Assembly: GCA_046598415.1 (NCBI GenBank)
Contig: JBKJIG010000098.1
Span: 73,324-137,323, forward strand
Length of the DNA stretch: 64,000 nucleotides
Source: VFJZ01 sp046598415
GTDB lineage: Bacteria > Actinomycetota > Thermoleophilia > Gaiellales > F1-60-MAGs149
Reading direction: 5' to 3'
The notes beneath the pieces are model-generated. The model was not told the origin of the DNA. It ran no database searches and saw only the letters and a list, made by a program, of their open reading frames with translations. Positions 1 through 8,163 of this stretch are shown here, in pieces (positions within the stretch are counted from its first letter, which is position 1; each line of letters opens with the position of its first letter). The position numbers were made by a program, and so were the translations under genes.

Positions 1-494
1 ACAAGCTCGTCCGCCTTCGCAACGAGGTCGACCAGGGCTTCTCCTCGATCGACGTGCAGCTCAAGCGGCGAGCCGACCTGATCCCGAACCTGGTCGAGTC
101 CGTGAAGGCCTACGCCGCCCACGAGGCGAGCGTCTTCCAGAAGGTCACCGAGGCGCGCGCGGCCACGCTCGCAGCCACCTCACTGCCCGCCAAGGCCGCC
201 GCCGACGCGCTCATGCAGTCGGCCATCACCGGACTGCTCGGCATCGCCGAGGCGTATCCCGAGCTCCGCGCCGTCGAGAGCTTCAAGGCCCTCCAGGCCG
301 AGCTGTCCGACACCGAGAACAAGATCGCCGCGGCCCGCCGGTACTACAACAACACCGTGCGCCGGTACAACACGGCGCTCCAGTCGGTGCCGACGAACGT
401 GATCGGCGGCGCCACCGGCTTCACCCGCCGCGAGTTCTACCGGATCGAGGACGACGCCGACCGCGAGCCGGTCGCCGTCACGTTCGGCCCGTGA
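1..494 (+). CDS. lemA: LemA family protein (5' end cut by window)
   Basis: The reading frame is open from base 3 and gives 163 residues. It starts with LVRLRNEVDQGFSSIDVQLK and continues with RRADLIPNLVESVKAYA, the conserved core of the LemA family of long-helix membrane-anchored proteins. Family members run to about 185 residues, so only the N-terminal membrane anchor should be missing. The biochemical function of LemA is not established. The TGA stop overlaps the GTG of the M48 protease gene, so the two are translationally coupled, as lemA/htpX pairs often are. The family call is firm; the role is unknown. Confidence 0.9.
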   Translation, partial: KLVRLRNEVDQGFSSIDVQLKRRADLIPNLVESVKAYAAHEASVFQKVTEARAATLAATSLPAKAAADALMQSAITGLLGIAEAYPELRAVESFKALQAELSDTENKIAAARRYYNNTVRRYNTALQSVPTNVIGGATGFTRREFYRIEDDADREPVAVTFGP

Positions 495-1396
495 CGCTCC
501 AGCAGCAGATCCGCTCGAACCAGCTGCGGACGTTCGTGGTGCTACTCGGCTTCGCCGCACTCGTCGCGGCGCTCGTCGCCGCCATCTGGTTCGCGTACGC
601 GCCCGGCGTCGCCGGCTTCGTCGGCATCGCCGCCATCGTCTACGGCCTGTTCGCGTGGTTCTTCGCCGGCAAGATGGTCGCGGCCGCCTCCGGCGCGCAC
701 CCCGTCACGAAGGAACAGCAGCCCGAGCTGTACCGCGCCGTCGAGAACGCCGCCATCGGCTCGGGCATGCCGAAGACGCCCGATGTCTACCTGATCGACG
801 ATCCCGCCCCGAACGCGTTCGCCGCCGGCCGCGACCCGGAGCACGCGTACGTCGCCGCGACCACGGGGCTGATCGAGAAGCTGTCGGCGCGCGAGCTCGA
901 GGGCGTCATGGCCCACGAGATCGCGCACATCCGCAACCGCGACGTGCGGCTGATGAGTCTCGCCGCGGTACTGGTGGGCGTGATCGCGCTGGTCGCCGAC
1001 ATGCTGATGCGCGTGACGCTGTTCGGCGGCGGCCGCAACCGCGAGAACAACAACCCGATCGCGCTGATCGTGGGCATCGCCGCGATGATCCTCGCCCCCA
1101 TCGGCGCCGCGCTGCTGCAGATGGCGCTGTCGCGCCGGCGCGAGTACCTGGCCGACGTGACGGCGGCCGAGATCACCGGCGACGGCGAGGGCCTCGCGCT
1201 CGCGCTCGCCAAGCTACGGGACGACACGACGCCGCTGCGGAACGTCACGCGCGCCACCGCGCACCTGTACATCGAGTCGCCGCTGCGCGACCACAAGGGG
1301 CTGCGGTCGAGCCTCGGCGGCATGTTCGACACCCATCCGCCGCTCGAGGAGCGCATCCACCGCCTCGCCGAGACCGGAGGATTCCCGGAGCCGTGA
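491..1396 (+). CDS. htpX: HtpX-like M48 family membrane metalloprotease
   Basis: This is a zinc-dependent endoprotease of the inner membrane that belongs to the family degrading misfolded membrane proteins. The 301-residue protein has two N-terminal membrane segments (about 15-35 and 40-60) and the zinc/catalytic motif HEIAH at 142-146. The third zinc ligand is likely Glu218 in REYLAD, and two more hydrophobic stretches lie at about 156-176 and 190-212. The length matches HtpX. The GTG start overlaps the lemA stop (GTGA), and the gene's own TGA overlaps the next GTG, so lemA, htpX and the DUF1028 gene form one coupled operon. The M48 assignment is secure; HtpX orthology is inferred from topology and the LemA partner. 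Confidence 0.9.
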   Translation: MTLQQQIRSNQLRTFVVLLGFAALVAALVAAIWFAYAPGVAGFVGIAAIVYGLFAWFFAGKMVAAASGAHPVTKEQQPELYRAVENAAIGSGMPKTPDVYLIDDPAPNAFAAGRDPEHAYVAATTGLIEKLSARELEGVMAHEIAHIRNRDVRLMSLAAVLVGVIALVADMLMRVTLFGGGRNRENNNPIALIVGIAAMILAPIGAALLQMALSRRREYLADVTAAEITGDGEGLALALAKLRDDTTPLRNVTRATAHLYIESPLRDHKGLRSSLGGMFDTHPPLEERIHRLAETGGFPEP

Positions 1397-2289
1397 CGTA
1401 CTCGATCGTCGCCCGCGACCTCGTGACCGGCGAGCTCGGCGTGGCCGTGCAGTCGCACTACTTCACGGTCGGACCGGTCGTGCCGTGGCTGCAGGCCGGC
1501 GTCGGAGCGGTCGCGACGCAGTCGTTTGTCGAGCCGGCGTACGGGCTGCGCGGGCTCGCGCGGATGGCGGCGGGGACGCCGGCGCCCGAGGCGCTGGCGG
1601 CGCTCGTCGCCGACGACGAGGCGCGCGACGTGCGCCAGGTGGCGATGGTCGACGCGCAGGGCCACGTCGGCGCTCACACCGGCGCACGCTGCATCGTCGA
1701 CGCCGGCCACCGCACCGGCGACGGCTTCTCGGTGCAGGCCAACATGATGCGCCGCCCGACGGTACCCGACGCGATGTACGCCGCGTACCTCGAGACCGAC
1801 GCGCCGCTGGCCGAACGCCTCGTCGCGGCGCTGGTCGCGGCCGAGGGCGAGGGCGGCGACCTGCGCGGCCGGCAGTCGGCGGCGATCAAGATCGTGCGTG
1901 GCGAATCGGGCGACGATCCGTGGAATGACGTCGTGCTCGACCTGCGCGTCGAGGACCACCCCGAGCCGGACACCGAGCTGGCGCGGCTCGTGCGCATGCA
2001 CCGCGGCTACGCGAAGCTGGGACGCTCCGAGGAACTGCGAGTGGAGAAGCGCGAGGCCGAGGCCGACGCCGAAGCCGAGGCGGCGTTGGCGCTGCTGCCG
2101 GAGAACATCGAGATCGGCTTCTGGCACGGCGTGCAGCTCTGCATCGGCGGCCGCGACGCCGAAGCGCGGCCGCTGCTCGACCGGGCGTTCGCGGCGGACG
2201 ACGGCTGGCGCGAGCTGACGCGGCGCCTGCCCGCCGCCGGCCTGCTGGCCGACGACGACGCGCTGATCGCGCGCATCCTCGGCTCCTAG
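1393..2289 (+). CDS. DUF1028 family protein
   Basis: This 298-residue protein begins VTYSIVARDLVTGELGVAVQS, the N-terminus of DUF1028, a family related to Ntn hydrolases whose substrate is unknown. The conserved core (GVGAVATQSFVEPAYG, then GFSVQANMM and GRQSAAIKIV) fills residues 1 to about 190. The last 90 residues are a charged, Ala/Glu-rich helical extension with a TPR-like look (EAEADAEAEAALALLPENIE). The GTG start at 1393 was chosen because it overlaps the upstream TGA by 4 nt. The gene is third in the lemA-htpX operon and converges on ispF, with the two stop codons overlapping. No function should be read into the family name. Confidence 0.85.
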   Translation: MTYSIVARDLVTGELGVAVQSHYFTVGPVVPWLQAGVGAVATQSFVEPAYGLRGLARMAAGTPAPEALAALVADDEARDVRQVAMVDAQGHVGAHTGARCIVDAGHRTGDGFSVQANMMRRPTVPDAMYAAYLETDAPLAERLVAALVAAEGEGGDLRGRQSAAIKIVRGESGDDPWNDVVLDLRVEDHPEPDTELARLVRMHRGYAKLGRSEELRVEKREAEADAEAEAALALLPENIEIGFWHGVQLCIGGRDAEARPLLDRAFAADDGWRELTRRLPAAGLLADDDALIARILGS

Positions 2290-2774
2290 AGCGCGGCGGA
2301 CCGCTCGAGCAGCACGACCGCCTGCGCGGCGGCACCCTCGCCCCGACCGGGGAAGCCGAGGCCGTCGGTGGTGGTTCCGCGAATCGAGACGCGGTCGGCC
2401 GTGGACCGCATCGCGACGGCCACGCGATCGCGCATCTCGTCGACGTGCCCGGCGATCTTCGGCTCCTGCAGTACCACCATGCAGTCGGCGTTCACCAGCC
2501 GCCAGCCGGCCGCCTCGAGCTGCGCGAAGGCGCGGCCGAGCAGGTCGATCGACGCCGCGTCCCGCCACTCGGGCGTGCCCGGGAAGAGCCGGCCGATGTC
2601 GCCCATCGCGGCGGCTCCGAGTGCGGCGTCGCACAGCACGTGGCAGACGATGTCGGCGTCGGAGTGGCCCTCCAGCCCCCGCTCGGACGGAATCGTGACG
2701 CCACCCAGCACGAGCGGGCGGCCCGGCACGAGACGGTGTGCGTCGAAGGCCGTGCCGACACGGAAATCAGCCAA
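2286..2774 (-). CDS. ispF: 2-C-methyl-D-erythritol 2,4-cyclodiphosphate synthase
   Basis: IspF converts CDP-ME 2-phosphate to MEcPP in the MEP isoprenoid pathway. The 162-residue protein has metal ligands Asp11 and His13 (FDAHRL), the HSDAD motif at 37-41, GDIGRLFP at about 58-65 and a C-terminal TTTDGLGFPGRGEG. The TTG start at 2774 gives ADFRVGTAFDAH at the family's usual N-terminus and overlaps the end of the PHP gene by 8 nt; longer starts would run deep into that gene. ispD lies two genes upstream in the same operon. The length is typical and all key residues are present. Confidence 0.95.
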   Translation of the reverse strand: MADFRVGTAFDAHRLVPGRPLVLGGVTIPSERGLEGHSDADIVCHVLCDAALGAAAMGDIGRLFPGTPEWRDAASIDLLGRAFAQLEAAGWRLVNADCMVVLQEPKIAGHVDEMRDRVAVAMRSTADRVSIRGTTTDGLGFPGRGEGAAAQAVVLLERSAAL

Positions 2775-3597
2775 GGGTGACCGCCTGCCGCTCGCGCCCG
2801 CGGAAACGCACCACCGAGGTGTAGCCGGCGGCGCTGGCCGCCGCCAGGCAGCGGTCGACGCCAATGCCGACGTCGGCCGGCTGGTGGGCGTCGGAGGCGA
2901 GCGTGATCGGGACGCCGGCGGCGTACAGCCGCTGCAGCCAGTCGCCGGACGGGTAGATCTCGGCCGCGGCCCTGCGCAGGCCCGCGCTCGAGATCTCGGC
3001 GCAAACGCCGGTCTCGCGGAAGCACTCCGCGACCTCGTCGCCGAGCTCGTCGGCGAGTGCGGCGGACGGCCGCTGACCGAACACCTTCGCGAGGTCGGGA
3101 TGCGCCATCACGTCGTAGGCGCCGCTCGCGGCCGCGGCGCAGACCGCGTCGACGTAGAGCCGCCACCCCTCGTCGACCGGCAGCGTCTCCCAGATGGAGT
3201 AGTCCGGATGGTCGAAGGCGAGGGGGCCCGACCAGTGCACCGAGCCGAGCACGACGTCCCACGGGTAGCCGGCAGCGATGGCACGCACGTCGTCGGCGGC
3301 GTCGGCGCCGAGCCAGTCCAGCTCGATGCCGAGCAGGATGGGCAGACCGGAATCACGCGCCGCCGCCACGCTCGAGCAGTACAGCTCGATGTCGTCCAGC
3401 GTGTGGTCGCTCCAGTAGACGTGGTCGGACAGGTGCGCGGCCTGGGCGAAGCGGTAGATGTGCTCGGTGATGGCGATCTCGCCGACCCCTCGCTCGCGAG
3501 CGGTCGCGACGTACCGCTCGAGATGCTCGCGGGCGTAGGCGCCCTCGTCCAGCCGGCTGCCGTCGGGGCGCAGGTGCAGGTGGTAGTCGACGATCAC
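2767..3597 (-). CDS. PHP-domain histidinol-phosphatase-like protein
   Basis: This 276-residue protein has the metal-binding pattern of the PHP family in order: DYHLH at 4-8, ITEH, GIELDW, GSVHW, MAHPD and SDAH near the C-terminus. It best resembles the HisJ type of histidinol-phosphate phosphatase, but no other his genes are present and substrate specificity in this family cannot be read from motifs. The GTG start at 3597 overlaps the ispD stop (GTGA), and its own stop overlaps ispF. A PHP gene wedged between ispD and ispF in a coupled operon suggests co-expression rather than a pathway link. Histidinol-phosphatase is therefore only the most likely name. Confidence 0.8.
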   Translation of the reverse strand: MIVDYHLHLRPDGSRLDEGAYAREHLERYVATARERGVGEIAITEHIYRFAQAAHLSDHVYWSDHTLDDIELYCSSVAAARDSGLPILLGIELDWLGADAADDVRAIAAGYPWDVVLGSVHWSGPLAFDHPDYSIWETLPVDEGWRLYVDAVCAAAASGAYDVMAHPDLAKVFGQRPSAALADELGDEVAECFRETGVCAEISSAGLRRAAAEIYPSGDWLQRLYAAGVPITLASDAHQPADVGIGVDRCLAAASAAGYTSVVRFRGRERQAVTLG

Positions 3598-4283
3598 CCG
3601 GACAGCTCCAGCGCTCGCGCCAGGTCCTCCGGGGTCGTGACCTTGAGGTTGCGCGGATCGCCGTCGACGCACACCACCCGGCCGCCGTCGGCCTCGACCA
3701 GCGACGCGCAGTCGGTAGCGGCCCCGAGCGCGCCGGCCGCCTTCGCGATGGCCGCCCGGAGCCGCTCGACCGGGAAGCCCTGCGGTGTCTGCACGGCGCG
3801 CAACGACGCGCGATCGAACGTCTCGGACACCGCGCCGTCCGGCCCCAGCCGCTTCACCGTGTCGGTGACCGCGAGCGCCGGCACGACGCCGTCGGCTCCC
3901 TCTGCCAGCCCATGCATGACGCGGGTGATCAGCGCGTCGTCGACGAGCGGGCGGGCGGCGTCGTGGACGAGCACGAAGTGCGCCGAGTCGGGCAGGCACT
4001 GAAGCGCGTTCGCGACCGACTCGGCGCGCGAGGCGCCGCCCGGCACCGCGGCCGCGATCTTGCCGGCGCCGATGTCGTCGGCGATCAGGCTCATGTCGGA
4101 CTCGAACCCCTCGGGAACGGCGACGACGATGCCGTCGACGCCGTGGTGCTCCTCGAACGTCTCCAGGCAGGCGGCAACCAGCGTGCGCTCACCGAACTTG
4201 ACGAACGCCTTCGGGCGATCGCTGCCGAGGCGCTCGCCGGCACCCGCGGCCACGACGATCACCCAGGTCTCGAGCGCTCTCAT
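3594..4283 (-). CDS. ispD: 2-C-methyl-D-erythritol 4-phosphate cytidylyltransferase
   Basis: IspD transfers CMP from CTP to MEP in the isoprenoid pathway. The 229-residue protein has the nucleotide-binding loop AAGAGERLGSDRPKAF near residues 12-27, the HDAARPLV segment in the middle and TPQGF further on, all typical of IspD. The ATG start at 4283 overlaps the PIN/TRAM stop by 4 nt and the stop overlaps the PHP start by 4 nt, so translation is coupled on both sides. In actinobacteria carD, ispD and ispF are commonly neighbours, as here. Confidence 0.95.
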   Translation of the reverse strand: MRALETWVIVVAAGAGERLGSDRPKAFVKFGERTLVAACLETFEEHHGVDGIVVAVPEGFESDMSLIADDIGAGKIAAAVPGGASRAESVANALQCLPDSAHFVLVHDAARPLVDDALITRVMHGLAEGADGVVPALAVTDTVKRLGPDGAVSETFDRASLRAVQTPQGFPVERLRAAIAKAAGALGAATDCASLVEADGGRVVCVDGDPRNLKVTTPEDLARALELSG

Positions 4284-5338
4284 CCGGCCAGACGGCTGAA
4301 GATCATCTTGCCGGACGGGCTCTGCAGGACGCTCGTCACCTCGACGTCGACCGTGTCACCGAGCAGCTTGCGGCCCGCCTCGATCACGATCATCGTCCCG
4401 TCGTTGAGGTAGCCGACGCCCTGGTCGGCCTCCTTGCCCTCGCGGATCACCTTGACGCGCAGGTTCTCGCCCGGCAGCACCGCCGGCTTGAGGGCGTTGG
4501 CGAGCTCGTTGACGTTCAGGACGACGACGTTCTGGATTCGCGCGACCTTGTTCAGGTTGTAGTCGGTCGTGAGGATCGGCAGGCGGCGCTCCTGCGCGAG
4601 GCGCAGCAGCTTCGCATCGACGTCGGCCAGCTCCGGGTAGTCGACGTCAGGCGTCGACAGGGGCCGCTTCGCGAGCCTGATGTCGTGCACGACCTCGAGG
4701 CCGCGGCGTCCGCGGGCGCGCCGCTGCGGGTCGCTCGAGTCGGCCACGCGCTGCAGCTCCTCGAGGACGAACACCGGGATCACCAGCTCGCCGTCGAGGA
4801 ACCCGGTGGCGACGATGTCGGAGATGCGCCCGTCGATGATCGCGGACGTGTCGACGAGCTTCGCAGTACCGGTCGGGAGGCGTTCACCCGGGGCCGACTC
4901 GAAGCGCGCCGGGTTGATGCCGACGAGACGCAGGATGGCCCGCGCCCGGCGGGCGCCCACGATCGCGAACACGTACCCGAAGATCAGGAACAGCGGCAGC
5001 AGGACGTACCTGCCGACGTAGGGGAGCGGCGAGATGGCGAAGCCGAACAGCGCCGCCGCGGCGAGACCGAGGAGCAGGCCTATACCGCCGACGACGAGCT
5101 CGGAGGCCGAACGGTCGGATGCTGCGGTCTCTACCCTGCGGAGTGCACGGACGAAGGCGCTGTCGACGATGGCTGCAGCCAGCCAGCCGGCGGCGGCGCC
5201 ACCGAGAACCACACTAGCCCAGACGAGATAACGGGAAGAAGACGGATGATAGGAATCCGGGAACTTCGTTTGGTTCGCGACTTGGATTGCGCCGAGCGCT
5301 CCGAGCAGAGCGAAGACCATGCGGATGACGGCTGTCAT
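4280..5338 (-). CDS. PIN and TRAM domain membrane protein (YacL type)
   Basis: This 352-residue protein has four N-terminal hydrophobic segments (about 2-20, 38-58, 82-103 and 110-130). A PIN nuclease-like domain follows from about residue 161 (VDTSAIIDGRI, EELQRVADS, LTTDYNLNKVA), then a C-terminal TRAM domain from about 285 (GYLNDGTMIVIEAGRKLLGD), which usually binds RNA. This is the YacL architecture conserved beside radA, disA, carD and ispD in Gram-positive bacteria. It is probably a membrane-attached RNase or RNA-binding protein; its substrate is unknown. ATG 5338 is preferred because residues before it are not hydrophobic and reach into the hairpin region. Confidence 0.88.
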   Translation of the reverse strand: MTAVIRMVFALLGALGAIQVANQTKFPDSYHPSSSRYLVWASVVLGGAAAGWLAAAIVDSAFVRALRRVETAASDRSASELVVGGIGLLLGLAAAALFGFAISPLPYVGRYVLLPLFLIFGYVFAIVGARRARAILRLVGINPARFESAPGERLPTGTAKLVDTSAIIDGRISDIVATGFLDGELVIPVFVLEELQRVADSSDPQRRARGRRGLEVVHDIRLAKRPLSTPDVDYPELADVDAKLLRLAQERRLPILTTDYNLNKVARIQNVVVLNVNELANALKPAVLPGENLRVKVIREGKEADQGVGYLNDGTMIVIEAGRKLLGDTVDVEVTSVLQSPSGKMIFSRLAG

Positions 5339-5350
5339 GGTCTTTGCAGT

Positions 5351-5392
5351 CCGGCCGTGCCGCACGGCCGGTGATGCCCGCCTCCGCGGGCA
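5351..5392 (-). terminator. Two tandem GC-rich hairpins after carD
   Basis: Perfect arms CCGGCCGTG/CACGGCCGG (5351-5371, 3-nt loop) and TGCCCGC/GCGGGCA (5375-5392, 4-nt loop) fill the gap between carD and the PIN/TRAM gene. There is no T-run, so this is either a weak terminator or an mRNA-processing structure. Confidence 0.5.
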
Positions 5393-5401
5393 GGTTGGTG
5401 G

Positions 5402-5923
5402 CTAGGTCGACGCGCGAGACGCGGCAGTCTCGCGCTCCAGGGCGATCTCCTCGAGCAGCTCGTCCAGGTAAGCCTGGGCCTCTGCCTCGTCGAGGTCTTT
5501 CGCGTACTGGATCTCGGACGCGAGGATGCGCTTGGCGCGCGTCATCATCTGGCGCTCGCCCGACGACAGGCCCTTCTCGATCGATCGGTTCATCAGGTTC
5601 CTGATGACCCCGACGAGCTCGAGCACGTCGCCCGTGCGCATCTTCTCGCGATTGTGCTTGAACCGCCGGTTCCAGTTGCCGGCGATCACCTCATCTTCGC
5701 CTCGCAGCAGCGCCAGGACCGCATCGAGGTCCTCGCCGGTGATGACCGCGCGCAGACCCGCGGCGTCGGTTGCGTCGGCCGGCACCATCAGCGTCATCTC
5801 GCTCGCGATGATGCGGATCGTGAGGTAGTCGCGCGCCTCACCGAGCACGGTCTTCGTCTCGCGACCGACCACGACCCCCGCGCCATGCTGCGGGTAAACG
5901 ACCTTGTCCCCGACCTCAAACAC
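5402..5923 (-). CDS. carD: CarD family transcriptional regulator
   Basis: CarD binds the RNA polymerase beta subunit and stabilises open promoter complexes. The 173-residue protein opens with FEVGDKVVYPQHGAGVV, the RNAP-interaction Tudor-like domain (about 1-65), followed by the helical DNA-contacting domain (NWNRRFKHNREKMRTGD through SSGERQMMTRAKRIL). The GTG start at 5923 has a purine-rich GGAGGTGG run upstream as Shine-Dalgarno. The gene lies between disA and the PIN/TRAM-ispD-ispF operon, the usual actinobacterial order. Because this genome appears rich in leaderless promoters with poor -35 boxes, a promoter-stabilising factor fits the context. Confidence 0.95.
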   Translation of the reverse strand: MFEVGDKVVYPQHGAGVVVGRETKTVLGEARDYLTIRIIASEMTLMVPADATDAAGLRAVITGEDLDAVLALLRGEDEVIAGNWNRRFKHNREKMRTGDVLELVGVIRNLMNRSIEKGLSSGERQMMTRAKRILASEIQYAKDLDEAEAQAYLDELLEEIALERETAASRAST

Positions 5924-6000
5924 CTGCCGCCACCTCCACCGGCCGCTGCTGCGGCATCCCCCGAAGGGGTCATCTCAGGATAGCCGCAGACCGGTGGTTA

Positions 6001-7080
6001 TTACAGCTGGAGGTAACGATCCATCAGGTTGTGCTCCTGCAACCGCCGCAGGCCCTCGCGGATCTCGCGCGCCTGAGCGGGGCCGACGCCGTCCAGCGAC
6101 TCGAGCTCGCGCAGGGGTGCGCGAACGAGCTGGTCGAGCCCGCCGAATGCCTCGACGACGGTGCGAACGACGTCGTCGTTGAGCCGCGGCACGTGGGCGA
6201 TCGCGCGGTAGCCACGGGGCGTGACGGCCTGGTCGAGCGGGTTGACGGCGCCGTGCCCGAGCACCTCGGCCAGCTCGGAGAACCCGAGCAGCCGACGGTA
6301 CGGCAGGTCGGCGAGCCGGGCCAGCGTCTCGTCCGCGAGGCTGCTGTCGGCCAGGTAGTCGCGCACGAGGTTCGTGCGGTCGCGCGGCACGCCCTCCATC
6401 AGCTCGGTCAGCTGCATGTCGATGAGCCGGCCCTCGCGGCCGAGCTCGATCACGTTGCGCTCGATCTCCTCGCCCATGCGCGTCGCCATCTCGGCGCGCT
6501 GCAGCACCACCAGCACGTCGTCGAGCGTGGCGGCGTTCTGAAACTCGAGGGCCGTCAGCCGGCTCGACACCTGGTCGAGGCGGTTGCGGTACGTCTCCAG
6601 GGTCGCGACCGCCTGGTTGGTCTTCGCCAGCACCTCGGCGATCGACTCCAGCTGGTAGCGGATGTCCCTCACGTAGAGGGAGACGGTGTCGCGGGCCTGC
6701 GAGATCGAGATCACGAGGCCGCCGGTCTGCTTCGCGACGCGCTCCGCGGTGCGGTGCCGCGTGCCCGTCTCGGACGAGGCGATCGTCGGGTCGGGCATCA
6801 GCTGGATGTTGGCGGAGACGATGCGCGTGGCCGACGCATTGAGGATGATCGCGCCGTCCATCTTCGCCAGCTCGTAGAGGAACTGGGCAGAGAACGGGTG
6901 GTCGAGCTGCAAACCGCCGGAGAACAGGAACTGCAGCTCGGACGCCTCGCCGATCACGATCAGCGCACCGAGGTGCCCCTTGATGATGTCGTCGATGCCG
7001 TGGCGCAGCTCGGTACCCGGGGCGATGCGGCGCAGCGCGGCCACCAGGGCGGGGTGTCGGCGGGGATCCTCTCCAGTCAC
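6001..7080 (-). CDS. disA: Diadenylate cyclase and DNA integrity scanning protein DisA
   Basis: DisA makes cyclic di-AMP from two ATP and scans DNA for branched structures. The 359-residue protein has the DAC domain with the catalytic DGA in AKMDGAIIL and the GTRHRTAERVAKQT motif (about residues 75-125). A long helical linker follows, then a C-terminal helix-hairpin-helix region (LDGVGPAQAREIREGL) that binds DNA. GTG 7080 was chosen because TACAAT lies 8 nt upstream, the leaderless layout; an upstream GTG at 7113 would add 11 residues and swallow that promoter. No c-di-AMP riboswitch or phosphodiesterase gene was recognised in the window. Confidence 0.95.
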   Translation of the reverse strand: MTGEDPRRHPALVAALRRIAPGTELRHGIDDIIKGHLGALIVIGEASELQFLFSGGLQLDHPFSAQFLYELAKMDGAIILNASATRIVSANIQLMPDPTIASSETGTRHRTAERVAKQTGGLVISISQARDTVSLYVRDIRYQLESIAEVLAKTNQAVATLETYRNRLDQVSSRLTALEFQNAATLDDVLVVLQRAEMATRMGEEIERNVIELGREGRLIDMQLTELMEGVPRDRTNLVRDYLADSSLADETLARLADLPYRRLLGFSELAEVLGHGAVNPLDQAVTPRGYRAIAHVPRLNDDVVRTVVEAFGGLDQLVRAPLRELESLDGVGPAQAREIREGLRRLQEHNLMDRYLQL

Positions 7081-7087
7081 GTGCTCG

Positions 7088-7094
7088 TATTGTA
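7088..7094. promoter_or_regulatory. Overlapping divergent -10 boxes (disA and exonuclease remnant)
   Basis: TATTGT (7088-7093, plus) ends 7 nt before ATG 7101. TACAAT (7094-7089, minus) ends 8 nt before GTG 7080. The two hexamers share five base pairs, so polymerase can serve only one direction at a time. Confidence 0.65.
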
Positions 7095-7100
7095 CGCCGC

Positions 7101-7593
7101 ATGACAGGTCCACTCCTCGTCATCGACGCCGACGCGCTGATGCACCGCGCGTACCACGGCATGCCGCCGCGCAGGGCCATGGCGGGCGGCCGGTGAACGC
7201 CCTGCTCGGATGCACGAACATGTGGCTCGGGTCGAGCACGTCGATCCGGCGCGCGGCGGCGAGGCCTACGGCGTGCGCCCCGACCAGGTCGTCGACCTGA
7301 TCGCGTTGCGCCGCGATCCGTCGGACAACATCCCCGGTGCGAGAGGCATCGGCGCGAAGACGACGGCCAAGCTGCTGCAGGCGCACGGTGATCTGGAGGG
7401 TGTCCTCGAGGCCCGCCCCGATCTGAATGGCGACGAGCTGCGTATGTACCGGTGTGTGGCGACCATGCAACGCGACCTGCTCTACGACCCGCCCGGCGAC
7501 GGTGCCCCTGACTGGGCAGCCGGCGCCGATGCGGCCCGTGAGCGCGGCATCAACCGGCTCGCCGACCGGCTGGCCGGGCGCGCCGCATCCTGA
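7101..7593 (+). pseudogene. Decayed 5'-3' exonuclease (DNA polymerase I exo-domain type)
   Basis: Three pieces of one gene lie in three frames. Frame 1 from ATG 7101 gives LLVIDADALMHRAYHGMPP and stops at about 7196. Frame 2 around 7190-7250 gives RPVNALLGCTNMWLG. Frame 3 to 7593 gives GVRPDQVVDLIALRRDPSDN and then IPGARGIGAKTTAKLLQAHG, the H3TH DNA-binding motif. In an intact exonuclease the central 110-120 residues, with most metal-binding acids, lie between pieces 2 and 3; they are missing. At least two frameshifts plus a large deletion make sequencing error unlikely as the sole cause. The remnant still has a good leaderless-type promoter shared with disA. Confidence 0.85.
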
Positions 7594-7626
7594 CGACGCG
7601 GGGTTCACCCGGCCGCGATCTCGGGG

Positions 7627-7632
7627 TACGGT
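7627..7632 (+). promoter_or_regulatory. Leaderless-type -10 (TACGGT) for the ECF sigma gene
   Basis: TACGGT ends 8 nt before ATG 7641. No Shine-Dalgarno lies between, which supports this ATG as both transcription and translation start. Confidence 0.55.
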
Positions 7633-7640
7633 GGTCAGCG

Positions 7641-8153
7641 ATGGCGGTCAGAGGCGAGGAAGGCGCGCGGGCGCTGTACCGGGCGTACGGCGACGAGCTG
7701 TACCGCTTCGCGCTGACGCGCACGAAGGATTCGGCGCTGGCGGAGGAGATCGTGCAGGACACGATCCTGCGCGCCTGGCGCCACGAGGACTCGTTCGATC
7801 CGGAGCGCGCCTCGCAGCGCACGTGGCTGTTCGAGATCGCCCGGAACCTGACCACCGACGCGTATCGCCGCCGCAGCGTGCGGCCGGTGATGGCGAACGG
7901 GACGGAGACGCCGGAGCGGGAGCAGCCAGGCGATGCCTACGACGAGGCGGTCGACCGCTGGCAGATCGAGGCGGCGCTGGCACGCCTCCGCCCCGAGCAC
8001 CGCGAGGTGATCCAACTGGTGCACTTCGAGGGGCTGTCTCTCGAGCAGGCCGCGGGCCGCGCCCAGATACCGGTCGGCACCGCGAAGAGCCGCTGCTTCT
8101 ATGCCCTCCGGAATCTCCGCGACATCCTCGCGGAGACCGGGGTGATGCGTTGA
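7641..8153 (+). CDS. ECF-type RNA polymerase sigma factor
   Basis: This 170-residue protein has sigma region 2 at about 10-75 (LYRAYGDELYRFALTRTKDS, then EEIVQDTILRAWRH, and TWLFEIARNLTTDAYRRR). Region 4 spans about 110-165 (LARLRPEHREVIQLVHFEGL, then SLEQAAGRAQIPVGTAKSRC). It would direct RNA polymerase to a specific promoter set once released by its anti-sigma factor, which is encoded 10 nt downstream. The target genes and the inducing signal cannot be told from the sequence. The promoter is leaderless-type and does not obviously match a distinct ECF autoregulatory motif. Confidence 0.93.
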   Translation: MAVRGEEGARALYRAYGDELYRFALTRTKDSALAEEIVQDTILRAWRHEDSFDPERASQRTWLFEIARNLTTDAYRRRSVRPVMANGTETPEREQPGDAYDEAVDRWQIEAALARLRPEHREVIQLVHFEGLSLEQAAGRAQIPVGTAKSRCFYALRNLRDILAETGVMR

Positions 8154-8163
8154 GGCCGATTCC

